Source: Petrimonas sp.
GTDB taxonomy: Bacteria > Bacteroidota > Bacteroidia > Bacteroidales > Dysgonomonadaceae
DNA length: 64,000 nucleotides
Reading direction: 5' to 3'
NCBI GenBank assembly: GCA_012839475.1
Contig: DUNG01000022.1
Coordinates: 21,721 to 85,720, forward strand
Position numbers and translations under genes: made by a program. Positions within the stretch are counted from its first letter, which is position 1. Each line of letters starts with the position of its first letter. Below are positions 18,514-27,381 of this stretch, piece after piece. The notes beneath the pieces are model-generated. The model searched no databases, was not told the origin of the DNA, and saw only the letters and a program-made list of their open reading frames with translations.

Positions 18514-19311
18514 TCATTCTGTGGTCAAAATTTTTATCCTGCCATCGAGGGCAGAATTCACCTCTTTCCCTTGCCTGGTTTGCCCCTTTATCCAGTCGAT
18601 CATCACATCTCTAAGCGTGATTCCCGTGTATATGCAGCTGACCGCGTTGCGGAACGCCCCCATGTGGTCGTTCCCCTCTGCCAGGTAGTCGACCGTCACC
18701 ACGTTGTAATGCCGGCTTTCATCCACCGGTTCTCCATCCACGGTGACATTTTTCACCTTACTGTCTTCGATCACGAGCCGCACGTTACCTGAGATACCTG
18801 CTCCCCCGATGTGGGCGTAGGCGTCGAAAATCCTGTTCAGGTCGCTTCCTTTCACTTCCAGGAAGGTGATCGCGTTATCGAATGAATAGGTTTCGTAGAG
18901 GTTACCCACCGTAACGTTGCCCTCCGGCAATGTGGCACGGTGTCCGTGCACGTTTATCACCGCTATATCGGCCCCGTTGGGGAGGTGCTCATCGCCGTAT
19001 GCTTTCATCACGTCTGACGTGAGGTTGGTCAGCAGGCTTTCAGGTCGCTTGTAATCCATGGATTGTACCGACTTCCCGATAACGATGTTCATCTCTTTAC
19101 TGAGCGCTGTTTTATAACTGTTCACGAATCCCTGCATCTTCTCGTGCGGTGGCAGGTCGTACGAGGTGTCCATCTGGACGAAGGTGCCGCTTATTTCGGT
19201 TACCCGGTAAACGGGTTTGCATGCGCACATCACGGTGACGGCGAGCAACAACATACTTGCCGCGCTCATTGCGAATGACGCGTTGGTCATCCAAAAAGGT
19301 TTTCGATTCAT
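18514..19311 (-). CDS. 5'-nucleotidase C-terminal (substrate-binding) domain protein
   Basis: The 265-residue product matches only the C-terminal half of UshA-like enzymes: ADIAVINVHGHRATLPEG and GNLYETYSFDNAITFLEVKGSDL correspond to the nucleoside-binding domain, and GGAGISGNVRL to the following strand. An N-terminal hydrophobic segment (about 12-30) with cysteines (TVMCACK) suggests a signal or lipobox. Alone it cannot catalyse; it should pair with the metallophosphatase encoded 119 bases downstream. Splitting of 5'-nucleotidase into two genes is common in Bacteroidales. Confidence 0.85.
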   Translation of the reverse strand: MNRKPFWMTNASFAMSAASMLLLAVTVMCACKPVYRVTEISGTFVQMDTSYDLPPHEKMQGFVNSYKTALSKEMNIVIGKSVQSMDYKRPESLLTNLTSDVMKAYGDEHLPNGADIAVINVHGHRATLPEGNVTVGNLYETYSFDNAITFLEVKGSDLNRIFDAYAHIGGAGISGNVRLVIEDSKVKNVTVDGEPVDESRHYNVVTVDYLAEGNDHMGAFRNAVSCIYTGITLRDVMIDWIKGQTRQGKEVNSALDGRIKILTTE

Positions 19312-19449
19312 ATGCCCGAGGTTTCAGGAATGGTTTTTACGCTTGATCCTAAAATTTCAAAAGTACACTATTTCGGGGAGGGAATCAAACGAGAGCGATA
19401 AAAATAATTATTAAAAGGTGTTTTATACTGCATATTAAATAAAAATTGC

Positions 19450-19457
19450 TACCTTTG
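19450..19457 (+). promoter_or_regulatory. -7 box of the rplS promoter
   Basis: TACCTTTG is an exact match to the Bacteroidota -7 consensus TAnnTTTG and is followed by a C-rich start region. It lies 89 bases upstream of the L19 start codon. No good -33 TTTG was found at the usual distance. Confidence 0.6.
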
Positions 19458-19468
19458 CACCCGCTTTG

Positions 19469-19502
19469 CGCAATCTCTGTCGGTCTTGTCCGCCATATTG
19501 CG
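19469..19502 (+). promoter_or_regulatory. Possible structured leader of rplS
   Basis: CGCAAT (19469-19474) pairs with ATTGCG (19497-19502) and encloses a small CGG/CCG stem. Ribosomal protein leaders often bind their own product; autoregulation here is only a suggestion. Confidence 0.3.
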
Positions 19503-19545
19503 TCTCGAAAACGTTCAGGTAGTAAATATAAAAGCATTATACAAG

Positions 19546-19896
19546 ATGAATTTGATGAAAATAGCGGAAGACTCTTTCGCTACCCAGAAAAAGGAACACC
19601 CCGTGTTTAAGAGTGGCGATACTGTAACCGTGGCCTACCGCATCACGGAGGGTGCCAAGGAGCGTATCCAGCAGTATCGCGGCGTGGTGATCAAGATAAA
19701 TGGCCATGGTGATTCCAAGCGTTTTACCGTAAGAAAAATGTCCGATAACATCGGCGTGGAGCGTATTTTCCCGTTGAATTCTCCCTTTATTGAAGGCATT
19801 ACAGTAAACAGTCGGGGTAAGGTTCGTAGGGCTAAACTGTACTATTTGCGTAAACTGCGCGGTAAAGCGGCCCGCATCAAGAAGAAAGGGTATTAG
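19546..19896 (+). CDS. rplS: 50S ribosomal protein L19
   Basis: The 116-residue protein starts [19 protein letters not shown] and ends in the conserved basic tail ([19 protein letters not shown]). Internal landmarks are [13 protein letters not shown] and [13 protein letters not shown]19 sits at the 30S-50S interface. The frame is open 20 codons further upstream to an ATG at 19486, but the promoter position and family length favour 19546. A longer leader with a small hairpin precedes it. recO follows after about 120 bases. Confidence 0.96.
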   Translation: MNLMKIAEDSFATQKKEHPVFKSGDTVTVAYRITEGAKERIQQYRGVVIKINGHGDSKRFTVRKMSDNIGVERIFPLNSPFIEGITVNSRGKVRRAKLYYLRKLRGKAARIKKKGY

Positions 19897-20018
19897 CGGC
19901 ATGTTTCGCGGAGTCGTGTGTCACGCATCGCGAAACTCCCTGTTACGCTTTCACGGTATCTTTCACGCTGTATAGCACAAAATAATCTTAAGCGCTAAAA
20001 GAACACCTCTACCTTGCC

Positions 20019-20738
20019 ATGTTAACGAAAACAGAAGGCATAGTACTTGGCACTTTTTCTTACAGCGACACCTATTCTATTACCCACGTTTATACCCGTG
20101 ATTTCGGCACGGTTGCCTATCTTTTGCCCAAGCCACGGAGCAGGAGGAGTAAGGTTAGACCGTCGCTATTCTTCCCTTTGTCGCTTCTCCGTTTAGAGGT
20201 AGAGCACTTGCCGTTGCGTGATGTTCAACGGATGAAAGAGGTGGAGCGGCTTGTTCCTTTGTACTCCCTTTGTACCGATATGATCAAGGCGTCAATCGCC
20301 TTCTTTCTTGCCGAATTCTTATTGTCTGTGCTGCGTGAATCGGACCGCAACGAAGCGACCTACGATTACATCCGTCATTCGATCGAGTTGTTGGAGGTGA
20401 CCGAGAAAGGGGTGGCTAACTTTCACCTTGCTTTCATGATTGGGTTAACCAAGCACATGGGTATCCACCCCAATGTTGAAGGGAACGAGGGAGCCCCCTA
20501 CTTCGACTTGCTTTCCGGCGAGTTCGTGCGGCAATCCCCGCTGCATTCTCACTACTTGAAACCGGGGGAGGGACGTTACCTGCGTCAGCTGGAGCGAATG
20601 ACCTTTCGCAACATGCATCTTTACAGGCTCTCTCGTGTCGACCGAAACCTTATCGTGGACTACTTCCTGAAATATTACCGGTTGCACCTGTACGATTTTC
20701 CTCGACTTAAGTCGCTTGAGGTACTACGGGAGTTGTAA
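20019..20738 (+). CDS. recO: DNA repair protein RecO
   Basis: The 239-residue protein begins MLTKTEGIVLGTFSYSDTYS, the typical OB-fold start of RecO, followed by a helical C-terminal part (LAEFLLSVLRESDRN). RecO loads RecA on SSB-coated single-stranded DNA within the RecFOR pathway. The Bacteroidota form lacks the usual four-cysteine zinc site, as here. It follows rplS on the same strand, possibly in one transcript. Confidence 0.9.
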   Translation: MLTKTEGIVLGTFSYSDTYSITHVYTRDFGTVAYLLPKPRSRRSKVRPSLFFPLSLLRLEVEHLPLRDVQRMKEVERLVPLYSLCTDMIKASIAFFLAEFLLSVLRESDRNEATYDYIRHSIELLEVTEKGVANFHLAFMIGLTKHMGIHPNVEGNEGAPYFDLLSGEFVRQSPLHSHYLKPGEGRYLRQLERMTFRNMHLYRLSRVDRNLIVDYFLKYYRLHLYDFPRLKSLEVLREL

Positions 20739-20764
20739 AAGTCCTTTTTTTGACAGTTTTGTAT

Positions 20765-20772
20765 TAAATTTG
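20765..20772 (+). promoter_or_regulatory. -7 box upstream of the GH125 gene
   Basis: TAAATTTG fits TAnnTTTG exactly and lies 44 bases before the GH125 start. No TTTG at 19-21 bases upstream, so it may be a weak or regulated promoter. Confidence 0.45.
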
Positions 20773-20816
20773 TGCTGTTATTTACTGCAATTATTACAGC
20801 TTAATAGGGTAGAATT

Positions 20817-22277
20817 ATGACTACACGAAGAGAATTTATTAAAAAAACGGTAACCGGTGCCACTGTATTTGTCGTTAGCCCCCTGTTGACAAAAGCCGAA
20901 AGCTTGACCGGCACGAAAGGGGTGAGCAGGTATGTGTCACAACGTCCCGAAAAGTTGAAGCGAAATTTCGTGTCAGTAGCCGTAGATGAAACTATCGATA
21001 GGGTGAAGGCTAAAATAGAGGATCCCAAACTGGCATGGATGTTTGAGAACTGTTTTCCCAATACGCTCGATACTACTGTGCACTACAGTGTAAAAAGCGG
21101 AAGACCCGACACGTTTGTCTACACCGGTGATATTAGCGCCATGTGGCTTCGGGACTCCTCAGCTCAGGTATGGCCTTACCTGCCGTTAACCAAAAAAGAC
21201 AAGCCCCTGCAACAGCTTATCGCGGGTGTAATTAACCGGCAGACACAATGCATCCTTATTGACCCCTATGCAAACGCTTTCTATATTGAGCCTAAAAGCG
21301 ACGGTGATTGGGCGAAAGATCGAACAAAAATGCAGCCCATCCTTCATGAGCGCAAGTGGGAGATAGATTCTCTCTGTTACCCGATAAGACTGGCCTATAA
21401 CTACTGGAAGATAACCGGCGACACATCTGTATTCGATGCGGATTGGGTTGAGGCTATGTATCTGGTAATAAAAACCTTTAAGGAGCAGCAGAGAAAGGAT
21501 GACCTCGGTCCCTATAAGTTTCAGCGTGTAACTGAGCGGCAGCTCGATACCGTCTGTAATGATGGCTATGGTAACCCGGTAAATCCTGTAGGACTTATCG
21601 TTTCAACGTTCCGTCCCTCGGATGATGCTACCACATTCGGTTTCCTTGTCCCCTCCAACTTCTTTGCCGTCGTTTCACTTCGGCAGATGAGCGAAATAGC
21701 GGAAAAGGTAATCAACGATCCTGTTTTGGCATCCGACAGCCTAACCCTTGCCGAGGAGGTTGAACAGGCTCTGAAACAATACGCGGTGGTGCAGCACCCC
21801 AAGTATGGAGAGGTATACGCGTATGAGGTGGACGGGTTTGGCAATGCCTATTTCATGGACGATGCCAATATACCCAGTCTGTTGGCCCTGCCATATCTGA
21901 ACGCGATAGATAGAGACGATCCCCTATATCAACGTACAAGAAAACTGGTGTGGAGCGAAGATAATCCCTATTTCTTCAGAGGCAGTGCAGGTGAAGGAAT
22001 TGGGGGACCGCATATAGGGTACGATATGGTTTGGCCCATGAGCATTATTATGCGTGCGCAAACATCTGCCGACGACAGGGAGATAGTAGAGTGTCTGCGT
22101 ATTTTGCGTAATACCGATGCCGATACCGGCTTTATGCATGAATCGTTTCATAAAGATAATCCTTCCAAGTTCACACGAAGCTGGTTCGCATGGGTGAATA
22201 CCCTGTTTGGTGAACTGATTGTAGATCTTGAAAAACAGGGTAAGATAGATCTGGTTAATGCCGCTGTCCGTTTTTGA
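20817..22277 (+). CDS. GH125 exo-alpha-1,6-mannosidase, secreted
   Basis: The 486-residue protein starts TTRREFIKKTVTGATVF, a twin-arginine-like export signal. The mature part has the GH125 (DUF1237) signature GDISAMWLRDSSAQVWPYL and a conserved late block with GIGGPHIGYDMVWPMS. Family members remove non-reducing alpha-1,6-linked mannose by inversion. It opens a run of same-strand genes with an ECF sigma factor whose start codon overlaps its end by 20 bases, which implies translational coupling. In this locus it would trim a mannan or mannosylated glycan in the periplasm. Substrate linkage is from family knowledge. Confidence 0.9.
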   Translation: MTTRREFIKKTVTGATVFVVSPLLTKAESLTGTKGVSRYVSQRPEKLKRNFVSVAVDETIDRVKAKIEDPKLAWMFENCFPNTLDTTVHYSVKSGRPDTFVYTGDISAMWLRDSSAQVWPYLPLTKKDKPLQQLIAGVINRQTQCILIDPYANAFYIEPKSDGDWAKDRTKMQPILHERKWEIDSLCYPIRLAYNYWKITGDTSVFDADWVEAMYLVIKTFKEQQRKDDLGPYKFQRVTERQLDTVCNDGYGNPVNPVGLIVSTFRPSDDATTFGFLVPSNFFAVVSLRQMSEIAEKVINDPVLASDSLTLAEEVEQALKQYAVVQHPKYGEVYAYEVDGFGNAYFMDDANIPSLLALPYLNAIDRDDPLYQRTRKLVWSEDNPYFFRGSAGEGIGGPHIGYDMVWPMSIIMRAQTSADDREIVECLRILRNTDADTGFMHESFHKDNPSKFTRSWFAWVNTLFGELIVDLEKQGKIDLVNAAVRF

Positions 22278-22815
22278 TAACATACCTGACGAGTTTCTTT
22301 TGACAAAGGTTAAGCAGTCTGATAAAGAGGCTTTTGTCGCTGTATATGAGCGGTATCACAAGGTACTCTACGTGGTGTCGTACCGGTATCTGAAAGAGGA
22401 GGGCAGGGCCAAAGATGTAGTGCAAGATGTTTTTACAACGCTTTGGGAAAAACGGGAAAGCATTCAGGTAAACACACGTTTGAAAAGCTACCTCTATACC
22501 ATGGTGAGGAATCGAATTTTAAATCTAATCAAGCGAGAGAAGAGAATGGTTTTATCCGACTGGGAAGATGAAAGGGAGACGCTTGCCGATATGGACAACT
22601 TGCAGCCAGCCATAGAGGACAATCACTGGCAGAAGAGTTTGTATGAGGCGATTGATAAGCTTCCTAAGCAGAAGCGGCTGGTATGCCTGTTAAAGGTGAA
22701 AGAGGGCTTGAGCAACAAAGAGGTGGCAAAAAAACTCAATATAACGGAGCATACGGTGAAGAAACATTATACCCAATCACTTGCAAGGTTGCGGGTTTTG
22801 TTAAAAACATGTTAA
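22258..22815 (+). CDS. ECF-type RNA polymerase sigma factor
   Basis: The 185-residue protein has sigma region 2 (EAFVAVYERYHKVLYVVSYR, then DVVQDVFTTLWEKRE) and region 4 with a helix-turn-helix (LSNKEVAKKLNITEHTVKKH). It is the FecI-like type used by Bacteroidota to switch on SusC/D loci. The ATG at 22258 lies inside the GH125 gene in another frame. The FecR-type anti-sigma gene follows 79 bases later, then STN-SusC. The signal should run from substrate-loaded SusC through FecR to this factor. Confidence 0.93.
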   Translation: MPLSVFDNIPDEFLLTKVKQSDKEAFVAVYERYHKVLYVVSYRYLKEEGRAKDVVQDVFTTLWEKRESIQVNTRLKSYLYTMVRNRILNLIKREKRMVLSDWEDERETLADMDNLQPAIEDNHWQKSLYEAIDKLPKQKRLVCLLKVKEGLSNKEVAKKLNITEHTVKKHYTQSLARLRVLLKTC

Positions 22816-22894
22816 AACACCTTGTACTAGTTCCACTGAAATTCTTTTCAATTGTCTTATTGCTGAGAACGAGTCAAATTATAGGTTTTTATAG

Positions 22895-23887
22895 ATGGAT
22901 AAATCATCCGACATAAACATGAGAAAGAGGTTCAGCGGTTCTGCCACTGCGGGAGATACCGTGCGAACCCTTGCCTGGCCTTCTGCTGACGAGGAGATTC
23001 GCTTGCTGTCAGAACAAATCGATAAAGACCTACACGACTTGGAAGGTTTACCATGCGATCTTTTCGTACCTCACCCCATCCCATCGGATGAGATGCTCGA
23101 CGAGATATTAAAAAGAACGGCCAGTAAGAGAAAAAATGGTCGTGCGCTTCACTTATGGCGTGCCGCGGCTATTTTTATTCCCCTGGTGCTACTTATATCT
23201 TTCGGCTTATACGTAAATAGGCACGCCGATATTTTCGGCACATCGGAGACGCGGGTGATCGAGGCGAAACGGGGTGAGAAGCTGCATTTCATCTTTCAAG
23301 ATGGCAGCAGGGTCGCGGTCAATTCAGCTACCCGGTTGCAATTCCCTACACGCTTTGGTCTGAAAAACCGTTCGGTATGTTTACAGGGTGAAGCCTATTT
23401 TGATGTGGTTGGTATGAATAATAGACCCTTCATTATAGAACTCGAAAATGCGGAGGTTAAGGTTTTGGGGACCAGCTTTAACGTGAAGGCTTACCCCGAA
23501 GAGGATAGCATCAGGATAACCCTCGATGAGGGTAGCATCTCTTTCCACAACAACCTTGATCATTCGCGAACCCTGCTTACACCTGGTCAAACGCTCGCCT
23601 TTAATAAACAAACCGGTGCCAGTCGCCTTTACGAGCAACCCAATGCTTTCACGTGGACAAGCAATCAAATCGTGTTTCAAAATACCCCTTTTCTGGAAAT
23701 TGCTCGCGTGCTCGAGCGCGCTTATGATGTAACCTTTCATGTTCAAAACCAGGATGCCTATCAATTCGCTTTCACGTTTACTTCAAACCCCAATGAACCG
23801 TTGGAGAACATCTTAAAGGATTTTGAGCGTGTCTCATCGCTCAAGTTTAACATCAAAAAAGATACCGTAACGGTTAGTGTAGAGTAG
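22895..23887 (+). CDS. FecR-type anti-sigma factor
   Basis: The 330-residue protein has a short cytoplasmic N-terminal part, one membrane helix at about 86-105 (AAAIFIPLVLLISFGLYV) and a periplasmic FecR domain. The domain includes EAKRGEKLHFIFQDGSRVAVNS and VCLQGEAYFDVV. A C-terminal STN-interacting domain (DUF4974-like, about 255-330) ends it. It should hold the adjacent sigma factor at the membrane until SusC signals through its STN domain. An alternative start at 22919 (MRKRFS) would shorten the cytoplasmic part by eight residues. Confidence 0.93.
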   Translation: MDKSSDINMRKRFSGSATAGDTVRTLAWPSADEEIRLLSEQIDKDLHDLEGLPCDLFVPHPIPSDEMLDEILKRTASKRKNGRALHLWRAAAIFIPLVLLISFGLYVNRHADIFGTSETRVIEAKRGEKLHFIFQDGSRVAVNSATRLQFPTRFGLKNRSVCLQGEAYFDVVGMNNRPFIIELENAEVKVLGTSFNVKAYPEEDSIRITLDEGSISFHNNLDHSRTLLTPGQTLAFNKQTGASRLYEQPNAFTWTSNQIVFQNTPFLEIARVLERAYDVTFHVQNQDAYQFAFTFTSNPNEPLENILKDFERVSSLKFNIKKDTVTVSVE

Positions 23888-24091
23888 GGGGCTTTGTTCA
23901 GCTCTCTTGACCTAATCATCAATTATGGCGGTTAACGTGACGGTTCGGGCAGAATAGAAAAACGTAACAAAATCTTAATCATTTAAGATACCACCTTTCA
24001 ACTTTGGGATTGTCTCCTATATGTACATCTTAGTCCGTTTATATGGTTAGTATAATTTCATACGTAACCTAAATGTAAAAAATCGAAGTAT
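23888..24091 (+). promoter_or_regulatory. Intergenic region before SusC, probable ECF-dependent promoter
   Basis: These 204 bases separate the regulator pair from the transport genes. No TAnnTTTG box was found near the SusC start, which would fit a promoter read by the adjacent ECF sigma factor. No motif can be named. Confidence 0.3.
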
Positions 24092-27000
24092 ATGAAGAAA
24101 AAGTTTTTTTTATGCGCGGTAATTCTTTTGAGTGGCATGCTTTTTCTATCTGCTCAAAACGTTACGTTGAAGTTTCAAAGCGCACGCCTTGAAACGGTAA
24201 TGAACTCCATCACCCAGCAAACCGGGTGCCCGTTTATTTATAGTCGGCCACCGGTTGATGTAAACACAAGGGTTTCGATCAATGTTGACGATGTTCCCTT
24301 GAACGATGCACTTGAAGAGCTGATAGGGAGCTTGTATGATTTTCAGATGGATGACGGGAAAATCTATCTTTCACAGAAAACGGGATCCGGGAACGTAGAG
24401 CAACAGGGCGAAACGATAACCGTTTCGGGTGTTGTGTCGGATACGTCTGGAGAGTTTGTCATCGGCGCTACCGTGGTTGTGGTAGGCGATGTCACGAAAG
24501 GAACCGTTACCGACCTAGATGGCAACTTCCAGTTGACTGGTGTGCCGAAAAATGCTACCATCTCTATCTCTTATATCGGTTATCAAACCGTGGAACTCCC
24601 CGCCAATAGCCCCCAACTGGCCAACGTGGTGTTGACAGAAGATAGCCAGTTGCTTGATGAGCTGGTGGTGGTAGGGTATGGTACGATGAAGAAGAAAGAC
24701 CTAATGGGCGCGGCTTCAGCATTAAGTGGCGACAACCTGACGACCAACTCCAATATTTCTGTCGGCGGGGCATTGCAAGGCAAGATGTCCGGGATTAACG
24801 TGATGAGCTCTACTGGGTTTCCGGGGGCGGAGACAAACATCTCCATTCGTGGTATTGGAACCTTTGGCTCGGGCGATAACTCGCCACTGATAGTTATTGA
24901 CGGTTCCCCGGTGAGCTCCGGCATTGAAATGCTCAACCCCAATGACATCGAGAGCGTGAACGTGTTGAAAGACGCCTCATCGGCCGCCATTTATGGTTCG
25001 CGCGCTGCCAACGGGGTTATTCTTATTACTACCAAAAAGGGTGTAGAGGGAAAAGCAAAGCTCTCGGTCAATGCCAACTGGGGGGTTCAGCGTCCCTCTA
25101 ACGTCCCGGACGTGCTCACGGCCGAAGAGTTTGTCGCCGCTATTTTGGAGATGCGCGACAATAAAAAAGCCATTGACGGTGGAGATCCAACTACTCGCTA
25201 CGATGGTGTAAACCCCTCTACTTTCGGCAAGGGTACACGCTGGAGCGATCATATCTATCAGACCGCCCCTACCTATGACCTTAACGTGAACGTTTCCGGT
25301 GGAACCAGTGCCATCAAGTATTACGTTTCGGGTGAATACCTTAACCAGAAAGGGATCGGTATTACCACGGCTTTCCAGAAAGCCACGCTGAGGGCCAATC
25401 TGGAAGCTGAAATCAACAAGTTCGTGACGATTGGCAATAACGTCCAAATGCTATATAACCAGAGTAATGGTAATAGAAGAGCCCGCTTATCGGATGTGAT
25501 ATTTAATGCACCTATTACTCCGGCTTATGACGCGGATGGGACGTATGGTGAACCTGATCCAAAGTACACCTCTTCAAAGAATGCCATTCCAGAGGTGAGT
25601 TGGAATTCTCCCAAGAATAACAACTACAGGCTTTTGGACAATCTATTCGTGGAGTTTACATTTACCGATTGGCTTAAGTTCCGCTTCAATGGGGGTATTG
25701 ACGTGGGCTTTAACGAGTACAGCCTTTTCTCGCCAATCTATAACGATGGGGGGCAAACCAACAACACGAACAGTTACGCTGATAATCGCAGCAAGGATCT
25801 GATGTGGGTTACCGACTACCTGCTCTACTTTGATAAGACCTTTGACGATAAGCATACGGTGAATGCCATGGGAGGTATTTCTCAGCAGCTATTCACGAAT
25901 GATAATTTAAATGGTACCGTGAAGGATTTCGTATCCGAAGTGCCTAATATGCAGGTCATCAAAGGTGGAACCAACACCACCGATAAAACCCTTACCGGGG
26001 GTAGAAGCGAGCTGGCGCTTGGCTCCTACTTCGGGAGGATAAATTACGACTACATGGGAAAATACCTGTTTGGGTTTAATATTCGTGCCGATGGCTCATC
26101 CAGGTTCAAGGGCGACAACCAGTGGGGTGTTTTCCCTTCATTCTCCTCTGCGTGGAGGATTTCCGAGGAGGATTTCTTCAACTCGAGAACCATCTCCTCG
26201 CTAAAGCTTCGTGCCTCGTGGGGGCAACTGGGTAACCAGTCCATAGGTTCTTGGTATCCCACCATTGCTTCGGTTGTGAAGAAGAATGTCACTTTTGGTA
26301 CGTCGGGTAACGATCAAACCCTCTCTTCCGGTTATTCACAAACGGCCCTATCTAACAGAACCCTCCGTTGGGAGACAACCACCGTGACCAATTTAGGCGT
26401 GGATCTCAATCTACTCAACAACAGGATTCAGATTTTAGCCGACTATTTTTACAAGTCGACCGATGGCATTCTCCGCTCCATGGTGTTGCCCCTTAACGTT
26501 GGGCTCACGGCTCCAAACGTCAACTACGCGCAGGTGGTCAATACCGGACTTGACTTGGAGGTGATTTTCAACGGGAATATCAGGGACTTCAATTACAGGA
26601 TCGGGGCGAATGCTTCGTATCTCCACAACGAAATCAAAAAGCTGAGTTCAGGTGTCGATTTCGAAACCATCACCGCACCGTATGGTGGCCTCTATATTAA
26701 CAAGGTGGGAGAAGCGTTGAGTTCCATGTATGGTTACAGAACAGGTAACGTGATCACCACTAAAGAAGAGGCTGACAGGTTAAGGGCCATGGGACAAGGC
26801 AACGCCAAAATAGGGCGTTTGAGCTACGTTGACACGAACAATGACGGGAAGATAACGGGCGATGACCGGGTGATATTGGGCAGCTATATTCCCAAGGTTA
26901 CTGCCGGCCTTACGTTGTCGGCTGACTACAAGGGGTTCGATTTCACGACGGTATTTGCCGGCGTTTTCGGCAGGAAGCAATACTCGCCGATGTCTTTTCA

Positions 27001-27364
27001 AAACCGCTATCCCAACCGGAGCCAGACCCGCAAGTGGTATGATAACCGATGGACGATAGGTGCTGATCCTGTTGGCAAGTATCCCGCCATCATCCAGGGG
27101 GAGTCGTATGAGGAGATGACCGATTTAATGGTTTCAAATACATCGTACGTGAAGGTGAAGTCATTGACCTTGGGGTATCGTCACAATTTTGACAGTATCT
27201 CAGCCCGCGTTTACGTTTCCGGGGAGAACTTGTTGACCATATCTCACAAGGATTTTGACGGCTTTGATCCGGAAAACGGATTGGCCCCCGGGCATTTTAC
27301 CAACTGGGGAGGAGACTATCCCACGGCAAGAATTTTACTGGTTGGATTAAATTTAACGTTCTAA
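24092..27364 (+). CDS. SusC/RagA-family TonB-linked outer-membrane transporter with STN domain
   Basis: The 1090-residue protein has a signal peptide. An STN signalling domain follows at about 25-95 (LETVMNSITQQTGCPFIYS), then a carboxypeptidase-like domain at about 108-190 (VSGVVSDTSGEFVIGATV, ISYIGYQTVELP). The SusC plug has LDELVVVGYGTMKK and AAIYGSRAANGVILITTKKG. A barrel ends LLVGLNLTF. It forms the TonB-driven channel of a SusCD importer. The STN domain marks it as a signalling transporter that talks to the FecR anti-sigma upstream. The SusD gene follows after 17 bases. Confidence 0.96.
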   Translation: MKKKFFLCAVILLSGMLFLSAQNVTLKFQSARLETVMNSITQQTGCPFIYSRPPVDVNTRVSINVDDVPLNDALEELIGSLYDFQMDDGKIYLSQKTGSGNVEQQGETITVSGVVSDTSGEFVIGATVVVVGDVTKGTVTDLDGNFQLTGVPKNATISISYIGYQTVELPANSPQLANVVLTEDSQLLDELVVVGYGTMKKKDLMGAASALSGDNLTTNSNISVGGALQGKMSGINVMSSTGFPGAETNISIRGIGTFGSGDNSPLIVIDGSPVSSGIEMLNPNDIESVNVLKDASSAAIYGSRAANGVILITTKKGVEGKAKLSVNANWGVQRPSNVPDVLTAEEFVAAILEMRDNKKAIDGGDPTTRYDGVNPSTFGKGTRWSDHIYQTAPTYDLNVNVSGGTSAIKYYVSGEYLNQKGIGITTAFQKATLRANLEAEINKFVTIGNNVQMLYNQSNGNRRARLSDVIFNAPITPAYDADGTYGEPDPKYTSSKNAIPEVSWNSPKNNNYRLLDNLFVEFTFTDWLKFRFNGGIDVGFNEYSLFSPIYNDGGQTNNTNSYADNRSKDLMWVTDYLLYFDKTFDDKHTVNAMGGISQQLFTNDNLNGTVKDFVSEVPNMQVIKGGTNTTDKTLTGGRSELALGSYFGRINYDYMGKYLFGFNIRADGSSRFKGDNQWGVFPSFSSAWRISEEDFFNSRTISSLKLRASWGQLGNQSIGSWYPTIASVVKKNVTFGTSGNDQTLSSGYSQTALSNRTLRWETTTVTNLGVDLNLLNNRIQILADYFYKSTDGILRSMVLPLNVGLTAPNVNYAQVVNTGLDLEVIFNGNIRDFNYRIGANASYLHNEIKKLSSGVDFETITAPYGGLYINKVGEALSSMYGYRTGNVITTKEEADRLRAMGQGNAKIGRLSYVDTNNDGKITGDDRVILGSYIPKVTAGLTLSADYKGFDFTTVFAGVFGRKQYSPMSFQNRYPNRSQTRKWYDNRWTIGADPVGKYPAIIQGESYEEMTDLMVSNTSYVKVKSLTLGYRHNFDSISARVYVSGENLLTISHKDFDGFDPENGLAPGHFTNWGGDYPTARILLVGLNLTF

Positions 27365-27381
27365 TTAAAAACTAAAAAACA

